Source of the DNA: Solanum dulcamara
Taxonomy: Eukaryota > Streptophyta > Magnoliopsida > Solanales > Solanaceae
DNA length: 64,000 nt
Assembly (NCBI RefSeq): GCF_947179165.1
Contig: NC_077242.1
Location: 34,531,097-34,595,096, forward strand
Reading direction: 5' to 3'
Shown: positions 35,406-46,262 of the stretch, piece after piece
Layout: each line of letters opens with the position of its first letter
Numbering within the stretch: the first letter of the stretch is position 1
The notes under the pieces: model-generated
Told to the model about the DNA's origin: nothing
The model's input: the letters and a program-made list of their open reading frames with translations, nothing else
The model's database searches: none
Program-made: the position numbers and the translations under genes

Positions 35406-36214
35406 CACACATATATATATATAATGGATTATCTATTTTTGTTTATGAACCTTGGAATGTAGCACTTACAAATTTATTTTGGTAAAAAAAATGTTAGTCC
35501 TTGTTTATTGAGAGATGGACCTACTGTTTGAATTTGAGGAGATATTTAATTTAAGATTATAATTTTCTTTTCAAAGAATGTACAAGTCTCTAAATTTAGT
35601 TCTTAACAAGGCTAGAACTCAATTTCTAAACAAGCAAAGAATGTTGTCCCAGGCTTCTACACGGGAGGTGATGGAAACACTTTTCACATAATAGAATAGT
35701 TGATAGTATAATTTTTTAAAAGGTACATATAGTAAAAAATATTTTGAAAGTCAATTAATAAAGGTAAATATGTAATTTAGTCCAATTTTCAATCAAAAAT
35801 TTTCAAATGAAAGAGAAAACATGAAAAATTATTAAAAGGAGAGAACATTGTCAATAATTAATTATGTATAATTTATATATAATATTTAAAGTTATCAACT
35901 AAAACAATTTTTCTAAAAAAGTAGAAAGAATGATGATAATGAATGCAAGAAGACGACTTAAATCAAAAACCAAAATAAGAAGAAAAGCTAGATGTAGAAG
36001 AAGCGTATGTTACATAAATAGAATTACATAATTTGTTTTCAACAGAAGGAAAAATTCTAATTGATTTAGAAGAGTTAAACATTATTATTTTATACCTAGA
36101 ATATCCTAAATAAAAGCATGCTATTTTGAAATATAGTAATTAGGATTATGCAAGTAGTTAATCCTAACCTAAATGTATTTTATACACAATAAAAGCATGC
36201 TATTTTGAAATATA
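35406..36214. other. AT-rich spacer, no gene
   Basis: Starts with cacacatatatata. No long frames. The phrase aataaaagcatgctattttg occurs twice (about 36111 and 36189), a local duplication just left of the LTR-like sequence. Confidence 0.5.
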
Positions 36215-36219
36215 TAGTA

Positions 36220-38236
36220 TGTCAAGACCCAAAATTTTAGGTCATGATGGAACCTATTAATACTCTCCAATAGGTATGCCTAACTAATAAACTGGAGCCA
36301 GAGGCAACAGGCTATCACGTGGAAGAGCAATATGAGGATAGCAAGGAACATGATAACCAAATAAAAAAGATAGAAAGAGTCAAATAACATCACAACACCT
36401 CCAAGATCTGGTATCACCCGGTACTTGATTTACTAATTTAAAAATAAGAGATACAAGGCTTTAAAATATAAATATTTACAAACTATATTCAAAAGCAAAC
36501 TAAGGACTAGTCCTAGCCAAAAAAATAGAGATACGTAACTGTAGATGTAAAGAGGTTATGCCAGTATCCGAATCCCAATAGCTGCTCCACACAAGGTCCA
36601 AATCAATAGCGAGAACTCGTACTATGATTTGTAGGGTGTAAAAGTGTAGTACTAGTACCAACAAATGGTACTCAGTAGGCATAGGCGGATCGAACTCCAA
36701 ATATGATACAAGTATAAGCAACAGGTATAAAGGGAACACCTGGGAACGCCAGTCCAATAACTTAGTCATCACATGATCATACTGTGAAAACTAACCACAG
36801 ATAAATTGATGGTAATCACTGATAGTCACCAAAATGGCCTAAAATCCAATCCAAGTCTACCAAATCAGGGAGCACCAATATCAAGGAAAGTCTAAGCCAC
36901 ACACATAAGAAATAGATGTTCAACATAATAATATATAAATATAGTCAAACAATAATCTTACCAGAGCCCCATAAACTCGAATAGTACAAAGCAGCAAACA
37001 TAAAATAAACTGCTCCCTATAAGACTGGTGGATGGAAACAGTAACAAAATGTACTGGTGATAGGCAATGCATATGAATGCAAGTTATGCATTAAAAATCA
37101 TAGTACCGTCTGTAAGTAGTGTCAGCCGTAATAAATGCCAACTGAAACAAAGCATATACCCCTAACCCAAACCTCGACTAACAGTATATCACACGGCTAG
37201 ATGGAACCATAAGGGATGCGGAAGTTCATAAAGCTTGCATATGCTTGAAACAGGACTAATATAATTGATCATTTGGGATCTTCTCTATCCAGGTACTGGA
37301 GCTACACATAGCCAAACTAATATAAGAAAGGGCTTCAGTGCACCAACATATCGAGTAAAAACTAAGCACATCTTAGATGCCTCTCATGTTTCAAAGTAAA
37401 AAGGGAACACGACCTCAATGCATCATATATATTGAAAATTCATTTATCAAGTAGTACAGTTGATACGACTCCCGTTAAAAATAGTTTAAAGGATTAATAG
37501 AGTGAAATCATTCTTTCTCAAAATAGTAGTGAAAATCTAATACTTGAACTGGGATCATACGACAAAAGATGTGACATCAAGTGTCAATGCAATGCATGCC
37601 ACTAGTAACATCCAAACAAATGCAGCCAGAAACCAAGAGGTATAACAATAACACTACCCTACTCTTGGGGCATAGAAAACTGACATGGAATCTAGATAGT
37701 CCTTGACCAAGGCCTCAGGCCTAATAATATACTACAACATATACAACAATAGTTGCATGGCATGCTCTCAATACTCAAGGGATGAAGGAACTAAGAAAAG
37801 TTCAATAATCAGTAGGGGAAATAACTCTAGGATCAATGCCTTACCCCACACATACTCCTCAACTAATAATCGAGCACAAATAAGCAAGCCTATTACTATC
37901 ACAAGTAACTAAGGCTTAATCACTAGTGAAGGCTATCAAATTGAAACAATCAACACATGGAGTAGCACATAACTATAGGTGCATTAAAACACATTGTAAT
38001 CTACCTAAGTCAATACTTAGACTAAGGTCTCAAGCATCAACTCTAAATAGGATTACTACACCAACCACACCAACAATGAGGAACTACTAGCCTAAGCTAA
38101 GGATATTACTACCCATGGCTACCTGGAAGCTCCTACGGGAATCAACAAATGAAAAAAGAGAGAAGGAGTCCTAAACTTGACAAATATGGTTTTAATTTAC
38201 ATGCGAATCATACCACACATTATCTAGTAGAGCATG
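36220..38236 (-). repeat. LTR-like sequence, reverse orientation
   Basis: The left end TGTCAAGACCCAAAATTTTAG is the reversed end of a typical gypsy LTR (..GGTCTTGACA), preceded by TAGTA (36215-36219). The same five bases recur at 38225-38229, but no clean LTR terminus abuts them, so a target duplication is not proven. About 2 kb, no coding content. It is followed at 38237 by a forward LTR of the E3 family. Confidence 0.5.
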
Positions 38237-38699
38237 TGTTACAGCCCACACTCTTGAGCTCGGAATGTTTTCTTAAGTTCCTTAGACATTATCATGTGAG
38301 CTGGATAAGCTACGACACTATCAAATGACTCTAAGGAAGGGAGAATGTGATATGATACCACAAAGCAGGGAAGGTTGGAAATGAGGTCATGAGAAGTCGG
38401 AAGGAGTTGGAGACCAAGTAAAGAGTCGTAGGACTCAATTTACCTATATAATCTAGTAATTTAGAAGCCTTACATACTTAAGTTACGTGAGTACGTACTA
38501 AGCTTACATAGCACGGGTTATATAGGTACATAAAATAAGACGAGATTATGAACCCATGAGGTAAAGGGGAGAATAACACATGGCAACATAGAGAGATGAC
38601 ATGTGGCAGCTGGTGACCCACCTACTTGGGGTCAAGTAGGTGACCCACCTTCTTGAGGGGTGGACCCCACTGCCATGTGGCAGCCGCTATGTTACACCC
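38237..38699 (+). repeat. Outer E3-family LTR, first 463 bases
   Basis: Starts TGTTACAGCCCACACTC and aligns with the first ~430 bases of the E3 LTR (38700 on): ctcggaatgtt, gagtcgtaggactc, taagcttacatag against caagcttgtgtag, and ggaccccactgccatgtgg. It is cut at 38699 by E3 and resumes at 49764. Confidence 0.85.
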
Positions 38700-39099
38700 C
38701 ACATCTTTGAACTCGGAATGTTCCTTAAGTTACTTAGAAGCTAGTAGGTGAGCTACTTAAGTTACGACCCTATTGAACAACTCTAAGAAGGAAGAATGGG
38801 ACACCCCGTAGTAGAAAAGGTTGGAAGTGGAATTATAAGAATCCAGAAGGAATTGGAGGCCAAGTAATGAGTCGTAGGACTCGACTTATCTACGTAAACT
38901 ACTAAGTTAGAAGTCTTTCATACTTAAGCTATTGGAGTACATACCAAGCTTGTGTAGTATGGGTTACATAGGCTCTTAAAATAAGATGAGATTACGAACC
39001 CACGAGGGAGGAAATTTTTTTTGACATGTGGAAGCCTAGGAGGGTGACACATGGAAGCACCTAAAGCAGGTAGGTGACCCACCTGCTTGGGGGAGGTGG

Positions 39100-39325
39100 A
39101 CCCCACTGCCATGTGGCAGCACCCCATTGGCCGCATGTTGAGGTGGCCCAATAAGGGCCTGACACGTGCCACCCTTAGGGGATGACATGTGTCACCTCAT
39201 ATATATATATGTGTATATGACTCTTAAGTGTTCATTTATCCAAAAATAAGTCCAAAACATCAGCAGCTTTGGGAGAACAATGTGAAGGAGAAAGGCAGCC
39301 ATAGCTTGGAAGCTTAAAGGTGAGT
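39100..39325 (+). promoter_or_regulatory. E3 LTR promoter: G-box cores, TATA stretch, 5' splice-site-like motif
   Basis: CACGTG at 39163-39168 with GACATGTGTCAC at 39184-39195 stands just upstream of an AT-alternating TATA-like stretch (39199-39210). The 3' LTR has CACGTG at 46710-46715 (inside TGCCACGTGGCA) and at 46763-46768. About 110 bases downstream of the TATA stretch AAAG/GTGAGT (donor GT 39320-39321) matches the plant 5' splice consensus. It is conserved at 46905 and, in a diverged LTR, as ATAAG/GTAAGT at 49970. Promoter use is inferred. Confidence 0.5.
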
Positions 39326-41378
39326 TTTCTAATTTTCTCTCCGTGAATTAATTATATACGATGTTCCTAAAATATGTGGAGGTATATATATGTATGTTAC
39401 GATGATTAAGGAACGATATTTTCAGTTCTTCACTTGGAAAACTAAGAGAAACTTAAAGAGAAAACGCTAGGGCATAAACCCGTTTTTGGAGGGGACAATT
39501 GTTAGTAATATTGATATAACTTCTTGTGTATAGATTAGTGTTGGGTGATTCAATATGTTTTGGAAATGTATTTCATAGGTCTATAACTTTTATTTAGACT
39601 TTCCAATCCAGTTTTGCTCTTATCTTCATGAAAAAGAGTGATGAAGTGGAGAGGAGGTACTGCCCAGATTGAGTTTTGGAAATCCTACACGGACAGCTGT
39701 GAGTATTTTGGTCATATAATTTCATACAAAATTTCTGTAGGGGTAATTCAAAATTGTTTGCTACCTTGATACACATGTCTATAACTTTTATTGAGGCCAA
39801 AAATCCTGTTTCCCTCAATTACCCATCCGAAACTAAGCGACAATATAAGACAGTGGGCTGCCCAGATTTCGCGTTTTGATAGTTCTGGCGAGTTTGGCAA
39901 GTTTAACGTAAGTTAAGGTTTCTTCTTTAAATTTGAGCTTTATATGTTCCTATGTAGCATGTTACACGCCCTATAGGTGGCTGGAAGTGTGTAAATATCA
40001 TTGGAATACTTGGCGTTCGGAATAAACTAAATTATAGTCGCTATAGTCGAATTGTCATCAAGGTATTCTTGTGAGTTGCTGCTGCAGGGGTATGGTGTGT
40101 TATTGCAGGACCTAAACATGTTCTAATATGGTTTAGTGTGATTCTGGTTGAAGCCACATGACCCCCCGTTGCGTATAATTAAAGGCGTTACAAAATAAAG
40201 GCTAGACGCCCTATGGTGATATCGTATTTTTGAATAAGTCGTTTAGAGTTTATGTTGTATATTGTTGGTATGAATTGCTGTAGGTTGTTGTTGTTGGTTG
40301 GCTGTAGTTCTTAGGGAAATATTTGGAAATTCAGATAGGGCACATTATAGGGGAGGTGCTGTCCAATTTTCGTTAACGCCTTAACAAACTAAAGGACTAG
40401 TCGAGGAAACGACTAAGGAAATAGATTCCATTAACATTAAGGCATAATCTAAGATGCTGGAAAGTTAAAAGTAGTTGATATTCGTATTACTTTCATATTG
40501 AATAGGTTCGGAAGACGACGAGACGAGCAGGATAAAGGGTAACTCCCAAAAGGTATGTAAAGCTTTCTCTTGGCATGTTTTGGTATAAGTTCGTACAGCT
40601 ACCTTTCTTTCCTTTTGGCAATGTTTAGCCTTAAGTGAATTGTATATGAAGTGCGGAGATAATTCCATTCTTAGAATTCCGAGTATGCCTCATAACCCCT
40701 ACCCACTGTTCAGTATTAAAGTTTCTGTGAAGATTAAGTATTGCCTAGTAGGGCTTCTATGTGTCAGAATGTAATGTATGGGAAGCTATCTCTCGTTTCC
40801 ATTGAAATGTATTTGATACGAAAATGAGATTATTATGCCATAGTGGTTCACCGAGCCCCCTGAAGGGCCGGGTATGAAATATGTATATGAAGATCACTTA
40901 GAGGAAGGTACAGACCATATAGAGCTTATTCTCTTTCTTCTTTTGGGCATGTCCTTGTTTTAGTTGTAAGTTGAATCTGATCTAAACTCCAAGGTAACTC
41001 CATTCTGAAACATCTCTTAATTACTTTTATGTATTGAATTCCTATAATAGTCACACTGTTTCTCTGGAACTCTTAAGTGAATAGTCTTACTTTGGTATAT
41101 GTCTAGGAACCTCGAGATATAATTAGTATAGCCCCTAATGGCATTTAGAGGGCAGCTAGAATGACTATACTGTTACTCGAATTCTTAGACAATAACTTAG
41201 TCCTCTTATATAGTTGAGTCTTGAATAATGATTTAAACTGTGTTTGGTTTCTCACTACTCTACTTGTGTATACTGTAACACTTCTTCTCCAAGTCCCGGG
41301 CCAGTTAACAGATTTGTGCGATTCACTGCATTGTTCACCGAGTCCCTCGCTAGAGGGCCGGCATCCGTACGTATATAT

Positions 41379-41490
41379 ATGATGGCTTGGGGCCTGATAC
41401 TGATACTGATACTATACATGATGGCCTGGGGCCTGATACTGATACTGATACTATATATGATGGCCTGGGGCCTGATACTGATACTACATA
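41379..41490 (+). repeat. 39-base minisatellite in the E3 5' LTR
   Basis: Units begin at 41379, 41418 and 41457: ATGATGGCCTGGGGCCTGAT followed by ACTGATACTGATACTATA; the third is partial. The gatact triplets are themselves repeated. Frames encoding MMAWGLILILIL across it are by-products. The 3' LTR carries the same array at 48964-49076. Confidence 0.93.
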
Positions 41491-42184
41491 TATGATTCAC
41501 CGGACCCTTTAAAGGGCCGGCTATATTGAAAATGTGAGCATGCATGTTTTTATGATTCACAGAGTACAGGTACATGTTCGTGATTTGATAAATTGTTCCC
41601 CTGCTTCTCTACTTCATATATGCTTCCAATTATATCATGTTATGTTTTATATACTCGGTACATATGTCGTACTGACCCCCTTTCTCGAGGGGGCTGCATT
41701 TCATACCCGCAAGTACCAATACAGGTTTTGGGAGTCCGTCAGCTTAGGATTCCGTTCAGCTCAACTAGAAGAGGCTCCATTATATCGGGGCCTAGTTTTG
41801 ATACTGTCCACTGACGTATAAAAAGTGTTTTGTTTATTCAGGGGTACGGCGGGGGCCCTGTCCCGCCATATGTTGTCATTTATATTTTTAGAGGTCTGCA
41901 GACATGTATATGTGGGTTGTGTATGTCAGTTTGATTCAGATGAGTGTACATGATAGAAGATATATGTTATTATGTTATGGCAGCCTTGTCGACTTGCGTG
42001 CCCTGGCATGTTGTGATACAAACGAAAAGGGCTACAGGTTTATGAAAATGTTATCGCCTAGTAGGGCTCTGTGACCTGATTTTATATTATTTATGATTTA
42101 ATGTAACCATAGCTAATAGATATGTGTATGGGGGGTCCAGGTGGGACCCCAGTCGCGGCCTACGGGGTTGGGTCGTGACAGAAG

Positions 42185-42196
42185 TGGTATTAGAGT
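42185..42196 (+). other. E3 primer-binding site, degenerate
   Basis: TGGTATTAGAGT, two changes from TGGTATCAGAGC (tRNA-iMet), four bases after the LTR end. The related leader at 55697-55708 has the perfect site. Confidence 0.82.
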
Positions 42197-45100
42197 AGTT
42201 CGTCCTCGGATTGTCTGCAGACCGTGTCTAGTAGAGTCTTGTTTATCGGTGTGTTGCGTGCCACATCTATAAACAGGAAGCTATAGTATATTTAGGATGT
42301 TACCTTTCTTCTACATCTGAGATCATGCTATAGATCCGAGTCATAGGAAAATTCCTTATACTAACCTTGGATCTTAACAGAAGGACGACACAACCAGAAG
42401 GAAGTAATTGACAACATGGAAAGTTACGAAGCATGCAGGTTTTGGGGTAAGTAAGAAATGTAGAGGAAACTCTGCCGAAATTTTCCCAGAATGGGGAAAA
42501 GGAAATAAAGTGTCGATTTTTGAGATGTTTGAGAAATTATACCAAGTACCCCTACTGTGTTCAACTAGGGATGTAAGAGGTACCCTTTAGGACGTCGATA
42601 AGGGGCACCCTTTTTACTTGAAGAATTTTATTTCGGAGGAACAAAAGCTTATTTAAGTAGTAAAGTTCAGATTACAGTATCTCCAGCCGTATCTGTATTG
42701 TAGGAATATAAATAGAGGGATCAGAGTGAAGGATAGGATGTCCCGCGAATGAGTTTCACTCTTTTGAAAAAAATACCAAGCCCTCAACTCCTAATTGTAA
42801 ATTAGACGAGTTGTTCATAACTCGAGGATAAACTCAAAAGGAGACCAGGTAGGTCAAGTACTAAAAGAAGTACTGTGATATTTAAGAGGTTTTGATTTCT
42901 TCCAACAATGATTGGGAAATGATTTATGATAACTGTTTATAGTTCTCCACCGACTAATTGGGGAAAGAGCTTCGAACAGAAGCACCACAAAGAGATGTCA
43001 GGAACTGAAGGCAAATACGAATTAAAAGGGGGATATGTAAGTATGAATTGAACAGTGTGATATGAGTATACAGGGATAAAGTGGAACCACTAGTCAGACG
43101 CACATAGTACGCGTTGACTAAGTTAAAGGCCTGCGTTGAGAACACAGTAAGAGCATGGGGCTTACGATATAAAAAAATGACGCGTGTACACAACGTCGCC
43201 CCAAAAATAGTGGAACCCTTAAGGGACGAGGATGGAAAACTTAAGGAACAAATAATGCAACTTCTATTCGTCCCAAGAAACAAAGGATATAGGTTGGGAC
43301 AAAGCCACTGCTTCAAGAAAACTTGGAATAGTTATCGTCGGAATACTAGTACTGCCTAATTGAAATTGAACGACTACAAGTACAAACAAATGAAAGTATG
43401 AGTACTCTCTAAAGGGGGGAAGTTAATGAGAAAATGGCAAAAGTAAGGTGAAGGCAATCGATATGGGAATATATCTGAGATGAACGTCTTAACTTCAATA
43501 AGGTATCTTGCCGAACCAAGTTAAAAAGGTCCGGAGGCTACCAATAGTGGGATGGAAGCTAGAATGCTACATAAGGCAGCAATAAGAAGTTGTGACGAGA
43601 CCCTGAACAACATAACCCTAGAAGGCGGCTATGTATAAAAACAAAATAGTGTAACCATGAAAGGATATCAAATAATTCAAGAGACACTACGAAGGAGAAT
43701 GACAGTATGCTAGACCAAAAGCCAAAATGTTGGTCATAGAGTTAGTCGCAAATGATGTTCCGATAGATAAATAACCAAAGGAAAAGGAATAGAAATCCTC
43801 CTATGGTAGAAAATGAGGACAATACAAAGCGAATAGAATATCGTGGAGCTTAAGGTCTACACCAATAATGGATGCACGATAACAGATGAAAGGACAAGGC
43901 AAAACATAAAGAATCGCGAGACAACGCTGAGGTAAATCTTGGGCTAAAAGTAAGTGCCCCCACATCATGGAAGGGATTACAAACGAAACGCGACACAGAG
44001 ACTTCCTAGAGAGGTCACCCATCCCAATATTACTCTCGCCCCAGCACACTTAACTTTGAAATTCGGATGGAACTGAATATGTTAGTGCTGGTATGATCAT
44101 GCGAGACAGAAGCATCTGACTAGTAACGGAGAAACGAGATGAGATTATGTACCCGGAGTATTATAAGATACGGTAAAGAAAATCGTAACAAGGTCTTCAG
44201 AAAAAAAAAGGATTAGCTATTTGATAACTGACGACACACTTGAATGCCACAACTCTTCAACATATAACTAGTTAATGAGAGGAAAACCGCAGAATGGCAA
44301 TATGGGCCAGTGGGCGAGGGAATTTCGACACCACTTGGTAGCCAACTCTGAGGGCGAAAAAGCAAAACCCAAAGGTAAGGGTACTAGAGGATGTAATTTA
44401 CAAATGACAGAAAGCAGTGCCCAAGGTCAAAAAATCCCACAATATGACCAGGACTACAAAGCTCATTTTGCACTCCAGCTCCAGATGACGCTGGAGAGAA
44501 TGTTACTTGTGGAATAACGATATTAGTCCCTACTCCTTCGATCAAACGTTACCTAATCCGCCGAGAAGGTGTAAAATTGTAGAGTAAAAAAGTGGTAGGA
44601 CCTTACGGAGTCCCCACAACTATTATCCTAATCGAAGGAGCCCAAGTTGCAACTAACTACCGAGAGGTGCAAACATAGGTTAAGCCAAACTTCTGAGATG
44701 GAATTAGTACTATGGGTAAAGTAAGACATGGCCACGATTGGACCAAAGATCTACCCCGACATCAAGTGTAGGAAGGGAGGAAAGGCAGGGTAAGACATGA
44801 GGACTGGCGAGGTAATGCTAGGATGCTTCTTGTGCCCTCTCGTATTCTTGTAAAGGTAAAGAATGACACAAGATAATGTGTCTATAGGATTATAAACGGG
44901 GGTAAGGGAAATTGTGAAAAGGTTTATGTAAAACTGGTTGAACTAGCTGGTTACTACAGGATAGCGAGCTTCTATGCCAAAACTCTTTTGGAATTACACC
45001 ATATCATGTTAGACAAAGCACAGAATGACTACGAGCGCCGTTATATGAGGGGACTGCAACATTATTCGGTAGCCAACCCTAAGGATTGGAAAAAGAGGGG

Positions 45101-45254
45101 AAGAAGGACCCAAAAGATCGAATGCCAATTAAAGTTCTGAAAGGAGTCGAGAAAGACTATACGAGGCTAACGGTTCCCAAATTATCCACTTTATTACGCA
45201 CCCATTTTATACTCGGTAAGAGTAGGGTGCTATATGAGTTATTGTGATTAGGCT
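42197..45254 (+). other. E3 leader and degenerate gag/pol region
   Basis: Positions 42197-42440 are leader; they match 55709-55951. After this no frame exceeds about 120 codons, and I could not recognise capsid, zinc knuckle, protease or reverse transcriptase on either strand. The region is purine-rich on the forward strand. It is either a strongly decayed gag/pol or replaced sequence; its order relative to the integrase relic favours decay. Confidence 0.5.
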
Positions 45255-46098
45255 AATGAATCAGCCCATTTGCTTCCAATCAAGAGAACCTATGCTGCTG
45301 AAATTAAAGGGAGTTATAGAACATGGAGAATGGTAAGGTTCCGTGAGGTTTCCTCATCTAATATCCCGGATAAAGGGAATTCAATTATAATTAACGCCTT
45401 GATATCAGTCCAAGAAAAACTCGAGGGAACAGACAGGTTTTCGTACCGCATTTTTCCTTGAGCTACGGAACGAACTGAGCATACTATTATATGGTTGGCC
45501 TGAAGAGTAACTAAGACGATCGTCCACCACTTATTGAGTTTTTCCACGAGAAGGACCACCATTCCAGTATTCAGATGACCCCCTACAAGATATTGTAAGG
45601 AAGAGCCCATAAGTCCCCTGAGGGGGAAAAGACTAAGCTGTAAGGACCCGACATGATTAAGCAAACTATTGACTAAAAGCCCAGAGTCGGCAAGAATGAT
45701 ATACAGATAATCGAAGTCGACATACAGAGTTCAAGTTAATGATTGGATGTTCATCATAGGGTCACCTAGAAAAGGAACTTGACCCAGAATGTGTTAGACG
45801 GTATCAAGTTACTCATAAGGTGGGCAACGTGGCTGGTAAGTTAAGCTTACCACCTCAGTTGGAAACTATACGCCCAGTCCATTAGATACTGATGAGTCAC
45901 CCAGGGTATATTCCATAAATGAGGTCCAGTAGATGGAATACTATGAGGAGAATCCTACCACCATCCTGGATCGGCAAACTGGAAGATTGTAGACTAAAGA
46001 CGTACCTTCTGTCAAGTTACGGTGGAAAAACCAAAACCAGAAAGAGGAGGATTGGGGAACTGAAGAGAACATGGAATACAAGTATTCACACCTGTAAC
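45255..46098 (+). pseudogene. E3 integrase and chromodomain relic
   Basis: Forward-strand text: SAHLLPIKRTYAAEIKGSYR corresponds to the family motif KSAHFLPIKxTY. The loop with the second catalytic Asp is unrecognisable (NIPDKGNS), and ISVQEKLEGTDRFSYRIFP matches the stretch before FHPQTDGQ. Then, in another frame, comes RPPLIEFFHEKDHHSSIQMT, followed by PYKIL (family: HLPLIEFAYNNxYHSSIQMAPYEAL). GPDMIKQTIDKSPESARMI and VNDWMFIIGSPRKG precede the C-terminal motif HKVGNVAGKLSLPPQLETIR. The chromodomain (45939-46098) reads YYEENPTTILDRQTGRL, stop, then TKDVPSVKLRWKNQNQKEED and NMEYKYSHL, and ends in a stop at about the normal place. Several stops and shifts make it non-functional. Confidence 0.85.
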
Positions 46099-46246
46099 TG
46101 ATGTCTACAGGTAACTCCAACTCTTGACCACTCGTATGTTAATAATATAGATGGGAATGTATGTGATAGCATAAAGGAAAGGAACCCCTCTATAATTTAT
46201 GTAAAGCCTTACAGAAAGTTGCATTTAACATTCGGGGACGAATGTT

Positions 46247-46262
46247 CTAAAGGGGGGAAGGA
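46247..46262 (+). other. E3 polypurine tract
   Basis: A purine run centred on AAAGGGGGGAAGGA directly before the 3' LTR start TGTTACACC. Confidence 0.85.

Larger units (their letters stand above)
38700..42180 (+). repeat. E3 5' LTR
   Basis: Begins TGTTACACCCCACATC and ends GGGTTGGGTCGTGACA. U3 is about 500 bases and contains CACGTG-type boxes and a TATA stretch. The remaining ~3 kb is an unusually long R/U5 with a triplicated 39-base unit near 41379. Confidence 0.93.

Noticed and set aside
36215..38229. TAGTA on both sides of the LTR-like block 36220-38224 as a target duplication
   Set aside because: The right occurrence does not abut a recognisable LTR terminus, and a 5-base match in AT-rich DNA is likely by chance.
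41244..41495. Frame with MMAWGLILILIL repeats, membrane-like, present twice (also 48829-49080)
   Set aside because: It is the translation of the 39-base minisatellite in both E3 LTRs and is not a gene.
43114..43359. Forward frame of 81 codons and the overlapping reverse frame of 120 codons at 42954-43316
   Set aside because: No domain is recognisable, they overlap on opposite strands, and they lie inside the decayed interior of E3. Too weak to call a gene.
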